Assembly (NCBI RefSeq): GCF_006170445.1 | Contig: NZ_VCNA01000007.1 | Span: 1-64,000, forward strand | Reading direction: 5' to 3' | DNA from: Brevibacillus dissolubilis | GTDB taxonomy: Bacteria > Bacillota > Bacilli > Brevibacillales > Brevibacillaceae | DNA length: 64,000 bases | Shown: positions 25,070-33,899 of the stretch, one piece after another | Layout: the number at the start of each line of letters is the position of its first letter | Numbering within the stretch: the stretch's first letter is position 1 | Made by a program: the position numbers and the translations under genes | Notes under the pieces: generated by a model | Seen by the model: the letters and a program-made list of their open reading frames with translations, nothing else | Databases searched by the model: none | Told to the model about the DNA's origin: nothing

Positions 25070-26182
25070 ATGATCGACCCCCGTCTGCAAACGTTAGCGA
25101 AGAATATTCTTGCACATTCAGTAAAGCTCCAACCAAAAGAAAATTTGATGATAGATATCCGTGGGACAGGTGAGGCTCTTGCCAAGGAATTGATCAAGCA
25201 AGCCTATGAGATCGGGGCGTACCCGTTCGTCCGTTACCTCCACCAAGGATTGCAACGCCAATTGGCGCTTGGCACCGACGAAGCGCGCGTCGAGTTCCAG
25301 CGCAAATGGGAAGAGCAGATGTGGAAGGACATCCAGGCTTATATCGTCATCAACGGCCCGACCAACGATGCCGAGCTGTCCGACGTACCACCGGAGAAGT
25401 CCGGTATCATCCGCACCGTGTTGAGACCGAACAACGACTATATCGTCGACAATACCAAGTGGCTGTTGCTCAACTATCCGACGTCCGCGATGGCGCAGAA
25501 TGCCAACATGTCCACCGAGGCATTCGAGAACTTTTACTTCGATGTCTGCTCCGTTGATTATGGAAAAATGGAAAAGGCCTTCCAGCCACTTAAAGAATGG
25601 ATGGAGAAAACCGACCAAGTCCGTCTCGTGGGCCCAGGCACCGACCTGACCTTCTCGATCAAGGGCATTCCAAGCATCATCTGTGCGGGTGAGTTGAATA
25701 TTCCGGATGGTGAGATTTTTACCGCGCCGGTGCGTGATTCCGTCAACGGTACGATCACATTCAACGCACCAAGCCAATATCAGGGAACCCGTTTTGAAAA
25801 TGTCCGTCTGACGTTTGAAAACGGTAAAATTATCGACGCAACCAGCAACAATACCAAGCGTCTCAATGAAATCCTCGACACCGACGAGGGTGGACGTTAC
25901 ATAGGCGAATTCGCGATTGCAGTCAACCCATACATCTTGCACCCGATGAGCGATATCCTGTTCGATGAAAAAATCGCGGGCAGCTTCCACTTCACACCGG
26001 GTCAGGCTTATACGGTCGCCGACAATGGCAACCGAAGTGCAATTCACTGGGATATGGTAAGCATTCAGCGTCCAGACTACGGTGGGGGCGAAATCTATTT
26101 TGACGGCGTCCTAATCCGTAAAGACGGCCTGTTCGTCCCAGAATCCCTGCAACCACTCAATCCAGAAAACCTCAAAGGATAA
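25070..26182 (+). CDS. M29-family aminopeptidase
   Basis: Cytoplasmic metallo-aminopeptidase of the AmpS/AmpT (thermophilic) type, 370 residues. Metal ligands expected in the family are visible: Glu in CAGELNIPDGE (~205-213), Glu in YIGEFAIAVNP (~281), His in SFHFTPGQAY (~309), and IHWDMVSI with GGEIYFDG near the end. Releases N-terminal residues from peptides. An extended -10 (TGTTACAAT) lies at 25020-25028, just past the DUF2500 stop. AAGGAAGGGTG before ATG 25070. Followed 16 bp later by the pseudouridine synthase gene. Confidence 0.92.
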   Translation: MIDPRLQTLAKNILAHSVKLQPKENLMIDIRGTGEALAKELIKQAYEIGAYPFVRYLHQGLQRQLALGTDEARVEFQRKWEEQMWKDIQAYIVINGPTNDAELSDVPPEKSGIIRTVLRPNNDYIVDNTKWLLLNYPTSAMAQNANMSTEAFENFYFDVCSVDYGKMEKAFQPLKEWMEKTDQVRLVGPGTDLTFSIKGIPSIICAGELNIPDGEIFTAPVRDSVNGTITFNAPSQYQGTRFENVRLTFENGKIIDATSNNTKRLNEILDTDEGGRYIGEFAIAVNPYILHPMSDILFDEKIAGSFHFTPGQAYTVADNGNRSAIHWDMVSIQRPDYGGGEIYFDGVLIRKDGLFVPESLQPLNPENLKG

Positions 26183-26198
26183 AAGGAACGATTCAAAC

Positions 26199-27134
26199 AT
26201 GGCAGAGAAAAAATGGCTGGAATTCGTTGTCACCGATGCAGAAGCAGGTATGACTGTCGAACAGATTGCCCGTGATAAGCTTGCTGTCTCTGGACGGATG
26301 CTGCAACGGCTGACACGCAGCAAGGGGATCCAACTCAACCGCAAAGCGCCTTTCCTCAAGCGTCAGGTCAAAGCGGGAGATACGGTCTCTGTACGCATTG
26401 CCGATCAGCGTGAGCGGTTCCCGGAAGAGACACCACCACCGTTGCCGGGTCAAAAGCTGGATGTGGCCTTGGATGTGCTGTATGAGGATGATTTTTTCAT
26501 CGTGGTCAACAAGCCGTCTGGGATGATGGTACATCCGGTGAATGAACGGCAGACGGAGACGCTGGTACACGTCCTGCAGCATCACTGGCTGTTGCATGGA
26601 CAGATCATCAAGCCGCATGCGGTGCACCGCCTCGACAAAGAGACGACCGGTGCTGTCCTGATCGCCAAAAGCAGCTATGCCCATCAGCTGGCTGACAAGG
26701 TGCTGCGGGAAGGCGGTCTGGAGCGTAGCTATCTGGCTGTGGTGACAGGCTCGCTTGAACAGGATGCAGGTACAATCGATGAGCCGATTGCAAGAGATGC
26801 CGTGCATCCGACCAAGCGTCAGGTACACCCCGCAGGTGAGCCGTCCGTGACCCACTACCGTGTGCTTGCCAGATCCCAAGCCTGCTCTCTGGTGGAGCTT
26901 CGCTTAGAAACGGGCCGGACGCATCAGATCCGCGTACATATGGAGTCGCTCGGACATCCGGTCGCGGGGGATACGCTATATGGCGGCAAGAAGCTTGGCT
27001 TCAAGCGTCAGGCGTTGCATGCGCAGCGGCTTTCCTTTGTCCATCCGGTCACCAGCGTGGAGCTGTCCTTTACCGCTGGATTGCCTGAGGATATGAAGAG
27101 CTTTATCACGGATGTGTTTCAGGTGTCTGTGTAA
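26199..27134 (+). CDS. RluA-family RNA pseudouridine synthase
   Basis: Isomerises uridine to pseudouridine in rRNA or tRNA. An S4-like N-terminal RNA-binding segment (~14-65: GMTVEQIARDKLAVSGRMLQ) precedes the catalytic domain; the active Asp is in HRLDKETTGAVLIAK (~143). Later motifs ETGRTHQIRVHMESLGHP (~229) and GDTLYGG are typical. 311 residues. The target site cannot be told from sequence. AAAGGA upstream of ATG 26199. Cotranscribed with the M29 peptidase gene (16-bp gap). Confidence 0.92.
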   Translation: MAEKKWLEFVVTDAEAGMTVEQIARDKLAVSGRMLQRLTRSKGIQLNRKAPFLKRQVKAGDTVSVRIADQRERFPEETPPPLPGQKLDVALDVLYEDDFFIVVNKPSGMMVHPVNERQTETLVHVLQHHWLLHGQIIKPHAVHRLDKETTGAVLIAKSSYAHQLADKVLREGGLERSYLAVVTGSLEQDAGTIDEPIARDAVHPTKRQVHPAGEPSVTHYRVLARSQACSLVELRLETGRTHQIRVHMESLGHPVAGDTLYGGKKLGFKRQALHAQRLSFVHPVTSVELSFTAGLPEDMKSFITDVFQVSV

Positions 27135-27158
27135 TCGGATTACCGTTTTCGTACAAGT

Positions 27159-27216
27159 AAAAACCCGTTCACGCCTCCCGTGCTATGGTGCAGGGGATAG
27201 AGGGAACGGGTTTTTT
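27159..27216. terminator. Bidirectional terminator
   Basis: AAAAACCCGTTC and GAACGGGTTTTTT enclose a GC-rich interior. Serves the rightward RluA gene and the leftward Rrf2 gene. Confidence 0.88.
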
Positions 27217-27289
27217 GCTGTGCGGGATCGGCTCTCTGGTGCCGTGCCTTTGCGGATCAGATCAGATGCTCCCGGAATCTTGCTCGGCA

Positions 27290-27778
27290 TCACAGCGGGC
27301 TGCCCAGCAATTGCTCGATTGCCTTCAGCCGGACTTCCTCATCCTCGATCTGAAACCGTTTGATCGCCACATCGGCCATCTCTGCCACGGTTTTGCCGCG
27401 CAGGTGCTCATACATCTTCTCCTCGGCTTCCCACATGGTCATGTGGACTTCGCACATGCCGGGAACGGGAACATAGCCTTTTCCCTTGGTGCGGATTCCG
27501 GCGCATTGAAACATATGAGAGCGTCCATTGATCGCGAGAAACACATCATAGAAGCTGATCTCCTCCGCAGGCCGGGCCAGATGGACGCCGCCTTTGCTGC
27601 CGACGGTGCTGTTGACCAGACTAGCTTTGGTGAGCTGGGTGAAGACTTTGGCCAGATAGGTAGGGGTGACTCCTAGGAGGTGGGCTAATTGTTTGATCGT
27701 CAGCGTCTTTCCCCGCGGGACCAGGGACAAAAAGACGAGACTGTGCAGCGCATACTCAAGACTCAAGGAATTCTTCAT
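27290..27778 (-). CDS. Rrf2-family transcriptional regulator
   Basis: Winged-helix regulator, 162 residues from Met11 of the open frame (the longer start would be TTG with the ribosome binding site inside the gene). HTH: LTIKQLAHLLGVTPTYLAKVFTQLTKASLV (start ~26), and the wing VGSKGGVHLARP. Only two cysteines appear in the sensor loop (FQCAG ... GMCEV, ~85 and ~104), where Fe-S-binding NsrR/IscR have three, so cluster binding is uncertain. Lies directly downstream of sdhC and shares a palindromic operator with its promoter. AGGAGGGAG is 14-18 bases before the ATG, rather far. Confidence 0.87.
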   Translation of the reverse strand: MKNSLSLEYALHSLVFLSLVPRGKTLTIKQLAHLLGVTPTYLAKVFTQLTKASLVNSTVGSKGGVHLARPAEEISFYDVFLAINGRSHMFQCAGIRTKGKGYVPVPGMCEVHMTMWEAEEKMYEHLRGKTVAEMADVAIKRFQIEDEEVRLKAIEQLLGSPL

Positions 27779-27845
27779 CGTCGGGTGCTTGTCTCCCTCC
27801 TCATCCAATTACCGTCATTGTAACAAAGCGAAGAGAATCCGACAA

Positions 27846-27867
27846 TTACGACGTGTATTGTCGTTAA
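27846..27867 (-). promoter_or_regulatory. Putative Rrf2 operator before the regulator gene
   Basis: TTACGAC and GTCGTTAA are inverted around GTGTATT. The same TTACGA...TCGTAA half-sites occur at the sdhC promoter. It overlaps the sdhC stop codon, consistent with autoregulation. Confidence 0.6.
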
Positions 27868-28478
27868 GGAATGAATGCGAAGAGAGCACGTACCCCGATC
27901 ACCGATACGACGACAAACAGCCCCATCGTCACATAAGTCGCCATCCGCTGGGAACGCGGCCCCACCGTAATCCCCCAGTGTACGAGAAACGACCACAGAC
28001 CATTGGAGAGATGAAACACCGCACTGAGTAGCCCGACGAGATAGAACGCCACCATCCACGGATTCTGCAGAATATCCGCCATCATTTGATAGTCCAGTGA
28101 CTTGTTGCCAAGTGCGTATTGAATCCGCGTCTCCCACACATGCCAGACGATGAAAGCCAGCGTGAACATCCCGGTGATCCGTTGCCAGAAAAACATCCGG
28201 TTGCGGAAATGCCCATAGGCCCTGGTATTATGCTTGGCGATAAACGCGATATACAGTCCATATCCCGCATGATACAGGAGCGGCAGATAGATCAGTACGG
28301 TTTCTAGCACGATCAAAAACGGCAGGCTCTCGGCCATCTCGACCGCTTTGTTAAAGGCTTCTTCCCCCCGAGTCGCCTGGTAGTTAATCATCAAATGCAC
28401 CAAGAGATAAGCCCCAACAGGAACCAAGCCCAGTAAAGAGTGCCATCTCTGCATCCAAAATCCACGTGTGTTGGCCAT
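27864..28478 (-). CDS. sdhC: Succinate dehydrogenase cytochrome b558 subunit SdhC-like
   Basis: Membrane anchor of a Bacillus-type succinate:menaquinone reductase, 204 residues, five membrane helices. Heme-ligand-type histidines are in LLVHLMINYQ (~25), LYHAGYGLY (~68), FIVWHVWETR (~110) and VFHLSNGLWSF (~152). Start ATG 28478 with AGGGGG eight bases upstream. Unusually, no sdhA or sdhB is next to it; the only partner is the Rrf2 gene. The flavoprotein and iron-sulfur subunits must be encoded elsewhere, or this copy has another partner. Promoter has a strong -35/-10 and an overlapping operator. Confidence 0.87.
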   Translation of the reverse strand: MANTRGFWMQRWHSLLGLVPVGAYLLVHLMINYQATRGEEAFNKAVEMAESLPFLIVLETVLIYLPLLYHAGYGLYIAFIAKHNTRAYGHFRNRMFFWQRITGMFTLAFIVWHVWETRIQYALGNKSLDYQMMADILQNPWMVAFYLVGLLSAVFHLSNGLWSFLVHWGITVGPRSQRMATYVTMGLFVVVSVIGVRALFAFIP

Positions 28479-28497
28479 CACCAACGCCCCCTTTTTA

Positions 28498-28549
28498 AAT
28501 TACGACAACTTATATCGTAATTGTATTAGTTTATAATATGCATTGTCAA
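28498..28549 (-). promoter_or_regulatory. sdhC promoter with Rrf2-type operator
   Basis: Minus strand: TTGACA (28549-28544), 18-bp spacer, TACAAT (28525-28520). The palindrome AATTACGA...TCGTAATT (28498-28522) overlaps the -10 downstream edge, ideal for repression. Confidence 0.8.
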
Positions 28550-28637
28550 TCGTTGGATAAAAATAATGGCTGTGGTTCATTTGATCCTCATACCTTCATC
28601 AGCAGATTTTTCTTCGCGTGTCGAAATATTTTGTGAG

Positions 28638-28710
28638 TGCAAGTATTTACATGCATCCACGTACAGAGATATAATTCTCCTGTGAAAATCAATAGCAAGT
28701 AAGTGCTTGC
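28638..28710 (+). promoter_or_regulatory. Promoter and paired operators of the tetR-RND operon
   Basis: TTTACA (28646-28651) and TATAAT (28670-28675), 18-bp spacer. TGCAAGTATTTACATGCA (28638-28655) covers the -35 and a related palindrome GCAAGTAAGTGCTTGC (28695-28710) lies before the ribosome binding site; both share the GCAAGTA half-site. Confidence 0.7.
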
Positions 28711-28729
28711 ATGTTTGGAGGAGCTAAAC

Positions 28730-29353
28730 ATGTCACACGAAGGACCAATTTCGTCTCCAGAGGGGAGAGGGGAAGAGCAGGAGACCCGACACCGCATTCT
28801 GACAGCAGCCCGCGAACTGATGGCCATGCGTGGCTACAAGGGAGCAACGACGCGTGCGATTGCTGAGATGGCCGGGGTCAATGAAGTGACGGTCTTCCGC
28901 CATTTTGGCAATAAAGAAGGGATTCTGTCTGCGATTGTGCAGGAGATGACGGCAATTCGTCCATTGCTGCAAGAGACCCTTGAGGCCGAATACCCGACCC
29001 TCCGAGAGATGCTGATCCAGTACGGCAAGACCTTTGTGCAAAAGCTTAACGATGAAAAAGAACTGATGATGATCAGCATGCTCGAAGCGCTGAATCGTCC
29101 TGAACTGGGATGTGCGTTTACCGGGTTGCCGATGATGGTCGAGGAAGAGCTGGTCAAGAAGCTGACAGAGTATCAGGAGCGCGGACTGATTCGCCAAGCC
29201 GATTATGTCGTGCTGGCCCACATGTTTGTAGCCTCTTACATTACTGCGTTCATCGTGTTATACCGCATGAAGGATCAGTGTTTTCCGATCACCGAGGAAC
29301 AGATGCATGAGCAAGTGGCAGATATTTTGGTGATGAGTTTGGAAAATCAGTGA
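28730..29353 (+). CDS. TetR-family repressor of the RND efflux operon
   Basis: 207-residue repressor. The N-terminal HTH is typical: RILTAARELMAMRGYKGATT (~22-41), AIAEMAGVNEVTVFRHFGNK (~44-63). The C-terminal ligand domain is not diagnostic. ATG 28730 has GGAGGA upstream; the nine-codon-longer frame lacks a site. First gene upstream of the adaptor and RND pump genes, in the same direction (67-bp gap), so it most likely senses an exported compound and controls the operon through the palindromes at 28638-28710. Confidence 0.9.
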   Translation: MSHEGPISSPEGRGEEQETRHRILTAARELMAMRGYKGATTRAIAEMAGVNEVTVFRHFGNKEGILSAIVQEMTAIRPLLQETLEAEYPTLREMLIQYGKTFVQKLNDEKELMMISMLEALNRPELGCAFTGLPMMVEEELVKKLTEYQERGLIRQADYVVLAHMFVASYITAFIVLYRMKDQCFPITEEQMHEQVADILVMSLENQ

Positions 29354-29420
29354 AATAATGTAATGGTTACAACGTATTTACCTAAGTAAACGAAATAGTA
29401 ATTGGGGAGAGAAATACGAG

Positions 29421-30662
29421 ATGAATAAGAAATGGCTTACCGTTGTCTTATTGACCAGCGTACTGGGGACTACATCAGCCTGTAGCAATGCAAGCGAGCC
29501 GGCGGCCGGGCAACAAGTGGCAGCAGAGGTGAAGAACGTCGCAGTCCTTGCCGTAAAAAAGGAACAGCAGTCACGAATTTCGGAGCTGTCTGGAACCTTG
29601 CAGCCGTTCGAGGAGGCGACGGTTTCGTTTGAAGTGGGGGGACGCTTGACCGAACTCAAGTTCAACGAAGGGGACAATGTCAAGGCAGGGCAGGTTCTGG
29701 CCCGCATCGACTCTGCTGATTATAACCTCCAGCTGGCGAAAGCCAATGCAGGTGTCAACCAAGCCGGAGCAAGTCTGGAGCAGGTGATGAACGGTGCGCG
29801 TGAGCAAGAGATCGCCACCGCCCAAGCCACCGTCTCCAAAGCAGAGATCGGCTACAAGCAGGCACTCGACGCATTCAACCGCACCGCCAAGCTGTTCCAA
29901 GAAAAGGCTGTCTCACAAAACGATTACGAACTAGCTGAGAACCGGCTCAAGCTGGCGGAAAAAGACCTGCAAACCGCCAAGGAAGCACTCTCTCTGACTA
30001 CCCAGGGCGCTCGTCAGGAAGTCAAAGACCAGACCCGCTCCAGCTACAATCTGGCTGTCATCAGCAAAGACCAAGCCGCACTCACCTTAGAAAAAACCCA
30101 GCTTAAAGCACCGATCAACGGCACCATCATCGCCAAGCAGACCTCTGTCGGCCAACTGATCAATGTCGGCACGCCTGTCTATCAGATCGCCAAGGTAGAT
30201 ACGCTCAAGGTGATCCTGCCAGTGCCAGACCGTGACATCTCTGAATGGAAAGTGGGCAATGCCGTCATCCTCAACCTCTACGGAGACAGCCGTGAAGGCA
30301 AAGTAACCAAGATCCATCCAGCGACCAACCAAAGCACAGGTACAATCGGTGTGGAAGTAACCGTACCGAACACCAAGCAGGATTGGTACACCGGCCAAGT
30401 GGTCAAAGCCAGCCGTGCGATTCAAGGGGCTGTTGGGATCTACGTGCCGATCGAAGCTGTGATCAGCACCGGAACAGAGCCGTATGTATTCGTGATGCGG
30501 GACGGGAAAGCCATCAAGACGCAAGTGAAGCTGGGTGAACTTTTTGATAACAAAGTAGAGATTGTCTCTGGTCTTAACGAAGGAGACCAACTGATTGTAA
30601 AAGGCATGGATCGCTTGTTTAACGAAGACCTCGTGCAAGTGGCAGGGGGTACCAACAAGTGA
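29421..30662 (+). CDS. RND efflux adaptor (membrane fusion) lipoprotein
   Basis: HlyD/AcrA-type adaptor, 413 residues, lipobox TTSAC (~20). Barrel-sandwich halves flank a long coiled hairpin (~90-190): VSFEVGGRLTELKFNEGDNVKAGQ (start ~68) and LKAPINGTIIAKQTSVGQLI (~229); a beta-barrel domain follows. Partner of the AcrB-like pump encoded immediately downstream (GTGA overlap, 4 bp). In a monoderm there is no outer membrane channel to join, so it probably presents substrate to or from the pump at the outer face of the membrane. Confidence 0.9.
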   Translation: MNKKWLTVVLLTSVLGTTSACSNASEPAAGQQVAAEVKNVAVLAVKKEQQSRISELSGTLQPFEEATVSFEVGGRLTELKFNEGDNVKAGQVLARIDSADYNLQLAKANAGVNQAGASLEQVMNGAREQEIATAQATVSKAEIGYKQALDAFNRTAKLFQEKAVSQNDYELAENRLKLAEKDLQTAKEALSLTTQGARQEVKDQTRSSYNLAVISKDQAALTLEKTQLKAPINGTIIAKQTSVGQLINVGTPVYQIAKVDTLKVILPVPDRDISEWKVGNAVILNLYGDSREGKVTKIHPATNQSTGTIGVEVTVPNTKQDWYTGQVVKASRAIQGAVGIYVPIEAVISTGTEPYVFVMRDGKAIKTQVKLGELFDNKVEIVSGLNEGDQLIVKGMDRLFNEDLVQVAGGTNK

Positions 30663-33600
30663 TCGAATATATCGTCAAAAAGCGAAAAATCACTGTTCTC
30701 TTTTTTATCATGATCGTGATTATGGGCGCTTTCACCTTCTTCCAGCTGGCGAAGCAGGAGAACCCGGATATCATCGTCAACATGGCGACGGTCGTTACAC
30801 CGTATCCGGGCGCATCTCCTGAAAAAGTGGAGCAGACCGTCACCAAAAAAATCGAGTCCAAAATCAAAGAAGTCCAAGGCATCAAGTACATCAACTCCAC
30901 CTCCAGCCTTGGGATCTCCTCGATCATCATCGCGGTTACGGACGATGTGGATTATAAGCAGACATTTGATGAAGTACGCAAAAAGGTTAAGGATGCCGAG
31001 GCTGACCTGCCGGATGATGCCAACCAGCCGATCATCAATGATGACCTGAACCGTTCTTTTATCCAAAGCTTTGCAATTTACACCGACACGCCTGAGCAGC
31101 TCGTTGAGATGCGAGATTTGTTCAAGGAATGGAAGGACCAGCTGCGCACGATCAAAGGGGTGGCAGACGTAACGGTGCAAGGGGTTCCGGAAATGGAAGT
31201 CCGCATCGATATCGACACCCAGAAGCTTCAGTCATACGGGCTCTCCTGGGGTCAAGTCATGCAGGCGGTCAAGGCACAGAATGAGCGAATTCCGCTCGGC
31301 AATCTTGACTCCAAAAACCGCAGCTATCAGTTGAAGATCAAAGATCTCAATGAGGTCGAGAAGCTTAACAACGTGATCATTTCCCGCAGTCAGCAAGGCT
31401 ACCCGATCTATCTGCGGGACATCGGAACCGTACAGTTCGTTCCTGAGAAGATGGAGTACTACTCCTACTACAACGGCAAGCCTTCTGCGACGATCAGCAT
31501 CAACGCAGAGACCGGAAGTGACGTGCCAAGTGTCCACCAGCGCGTCATGGACATGACAGACCGTCTTGAGAAGAATCTGCCAGCCTACGCGAAAAAAGAG
31601 TTGATCTATACCCAAAACGAACGGGTACACGAGCTGTTCAGTGACCTCTCCCGCGAGATGATCATTGCCGTCATCGCCGTCCTGATTGTATGTACACTGG
31701 GTCTGAACCTGACGACTTCTTTTGTGGTGGCATTGGCGATACCGATCTCGCTTGCGGTAGGGATGATTTTCCTTCCGTCGCTTGGCATCACGCTCAACAT
31801 GATCTCCATCGTCGCGTTGATCATCGTACTGGGGATTCTGGTCGATGACGCCGTGGTGGTCAACGATAACATCGAGCGCCGACTCTCTGTCTTGGGAGAG
31901 AAGCCATTTGAAGCAGCGGTGCGCGGTTCCAAAGAGGTGTCCATCTCCATCATCACCGCAACTCTTGCGACGATTGCTTCATTTGGCCCATTGATGTTCT
32001 TAAGTGGCAACTCCGGACAGTTTATCCGTCCGGTACCGATGCTCATCACGCTGACCATGCTGGCGTCGATGATCATGTCACTGACTATCATCCCAATCTT
32101 CCGCCAATGGCATGAGAGCCGCAAAAAAGGCAAAACAGATTACCGCAAGCCAGCAGGTCTGTTGGGTAAGCAGCTGAACAGCCTGACCAACTGGTACGCA
32201 ACCGGCGTCATGCCGAAGGTGCTCAAGCGCCCGCTCTTCGTCGGGATGATCGGGGTTATTATCGGTACATCCGGGTATGTGCTGATTCCATTTACCCCGG
32301 TTCAGCTTTTCCCGGATGCAGGGCGTCCAGAGTTCATGGTGAACGTAACGACACCATCTGGTACCAGCGTCGGGGAGACCAACCGTCTTGTACAGGAAGT
32401 GTCTGCTTGGATTCAAAAGCAGGAAGGGATTGAAAAAGTAGCTTCTTACGCAGGTGGCGACGCACCCAAAATGTTCGGGGGAGACACTGCCAATGGTTCA
32501 GGTGCCAATGCTGGACAGCTTGTTGTCATCGCCGAAGAGGGTACCCAGGTAAGCGAGCTGATTGAGCCGTGGACCCAAGAATTCAAGACCATGTTCCCTG
32601 GTGCCAGCGTCTATCCAGAAGCACTCCAAGCCGGTCCGCCGGTTGGTGATCCGATTGTCATCCGCATCTATGGAGAAGAGCTTGAACAGCTTCGCACCGT
32701 AGCGCAAGAAGTAAAAGATAAAGTAGCCAAAATCCCAGGTACGTATGACGTCAAAGACAGCTTCGGGATTGAGCAATACGCGCTTGAATTTGAAGTGAAT
32801 CAAGAAATGATGGATCAGAAGCTGGTCAACTATACCGAACTCAGCCGCACCCTCCGTCTGGTGACAGATGGGATTAAGGTAAGTGAGTTTGACAGCGGAA
32901 AAGACTTGTATGACATCAATCTTTATCTGAGCAAGCAGGATGAAGACCCGTCCGTCCTAATCCAACGCTTGACCGTCACTAATGCGATGGGGCAGCAAAT
33001 CCCTGTTTCCCAGGTGGCTGATGTGAAGCCTTCTTTTAGTATCAGTGAAATCGCTCACCGTGACTTGGCTCGCGCTGTGGCGATCACAAGCCAAGTCAGA
33101 GACCGCACTGCTACAGAAGTCATCAATGAGATTAAACCAATGCTCGACAAGATGGAGTTGCCGGAAGGCTTCCGTTATGAATTCGACGGGGAGACCTCTG
33201 AGCAGACCGATATTTTTATCGACATGGGCAAACTGTCTGTCATTGTATTCTTCCTGATCATCATCCTGATTGCGATGCAGTTCTACTCGCTCAGCATTCC
33301 GATTCTGGTGATGAGCACGGTCTACCTTGCTACAGCGGGAAGTATGATCGGTCTGTTCATCACCCGCACTCCGCTTGGTTTTATGACCATGATGGGTGTT
33401 ATCTCGCTTGCGGGGATTGTCGTCCGTAACGGGATCGTCTTGATCGAGTTCATCGAAGAGGCACGCCACGCAGGTGTACCGCTCAAGGAAGCGGTCATCC
33501 AAGCATGTGAAGCACGTCTGCGTCCGATCCTGCTGACCTCGATGACAGCGATTGCCGGGCTGTTGCCGCTGGCCTTTTCCGGGGATGCACTCTTTACCCC

Positions 33601-33763
33601 GATGGCGGTCACCATCATCTCGGGCCTGCTCTTCTCTACACTGTTGACGCTGATCGTCGTACCGTCCTTCTATACGGTAATGGCCCAGCGCAAACAGAAG
33701 AAGCTGGAGAAGAAAATGGCGAAATATCCAGAGCGTTACGCTGAGTCCAATCTCGAAGCATAA
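30659..33763 (+). CDS. RND-family efflux pump (AcrB/MexB-like)
   Basis: 1034-residue proton-driven transporter with 12 membrane helices and two large extracytoplasmic loops. The proton-relay aspartates are in GILVDDAVVVNDNIERRL (~395-412); N-terminal helix followed by PGASPEKVEQTV porter segment (~46) are standard. GTG start at 30659 overlaps the adaptor stop by four bases. The operon tetR-adaptor-pump lacks a TolC-type gene, as expected for Firmicutes. Substrate unknown (drugs, lipids or toxic metabolites). Ends before a strong terminator. Confidence 0.93.
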   Translation: MIEYIVKKRKITVLFFIMIVIMGAFTFFQLAKQENPDIIVNMATVVTPYPGASPEKVEQTVTKKIESKIKEVQGIKYINSTSSLGISSIIIAVTDDVDYKQTFDEVRKKVKDAEADLPDDANQPIINDDLNRSFIQSFAIYTDTPEQLVEMRDLFKEWKDQLRTIKGVADVTVQGVPEMEVRIDIDTQKLQSYGLSWGQVMQAVKAQNERIPLGNLDSKNRSYQLKIKDLNEVEKLNNVIISRSQQGYPIYLRDIGTVQFVPEKMEYYSYYNGKPSATISINAETGSDVPSVHQRVMDMTDRLEKNLPAYAKKELIYTQNERVHELFSDLSREMIIAVIAVLIVCTLGLNLTTSFVVALAIPISLAVGMIFLPSLGITLNMISIVALIIVLGILVDDAVVVNDNIERRLSVLGEKPFEAAVRGSKEVSISIITATLATIASFGPLMFLSGNSGQFIRPVPMLITLTMLASMIMSLTIIPIFRQWHESRKKGKTDYRKPAGLLGKQLNSLTNWYATGVMPKVLKRPLFVGMIGVIIGTSGYVLIPFTPVQLFPDAGRPEFMVNVTTPSGTSVGETNRLVQEVSAWIQKQEGIEKVASYAGGDAPKMFGGDTANGSGANAGQLVVIAEEGTQVSELIEPWTQEFKTMFPGASVYPEALQAGPPVGDPIVIRIYGEELEQLRTVAQEVKDKVAKIPGTYDVKDSFGIEQYALEFEVNQEMMDQKLVNYTELSRTLRLVTDGIKVSEFDSGKDLYDINLYLSKQDEDPSVLIQRLTVTNAMGQQIPVSQVADVKPSFSISEIAHRDLARAVAITSQVRDRTATEVINEIKPMLDKMELPEGFRYEFDGETSEQTDIFIDMGKLSVIVFFLIIILIAMQFYSLSIPILVMSTVYLATAGSMIGLFITRTPLGFMTMMGVISLAGIVVRNGIVLIEFIEEARHAGVPLKEAVIQACEARLRPILLTSMTAIAGLLPLAFSGDALFTPMAVTIISGLLFSTLLTLIVVPSFYTVMAQRKQKKLEKKMAKYPERYAESNLEA

Positions 33764-33781
33764 GTCATTTTGCATCTGTGC

Positions 33782-33826
33782 AAAAAGTCCTCGTTCCTTC
33801 TTTGTCGAAGGGTAGGGGACTTTTTT
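33782..33826 (+). terminator. Terminator of the RND operon
   Basis: AAAAAGTCC with GGACTTTTTT, internal CCTTC/GAAGG pairing, T-run. Confidence 0.88.
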
Positions 33827-33899
33827 CGCCCGATGATTTGGTATAATGATGGGTATTGGAAAATGATACGCAATGCGAAACGAAGGAGGGAGTATCGTT

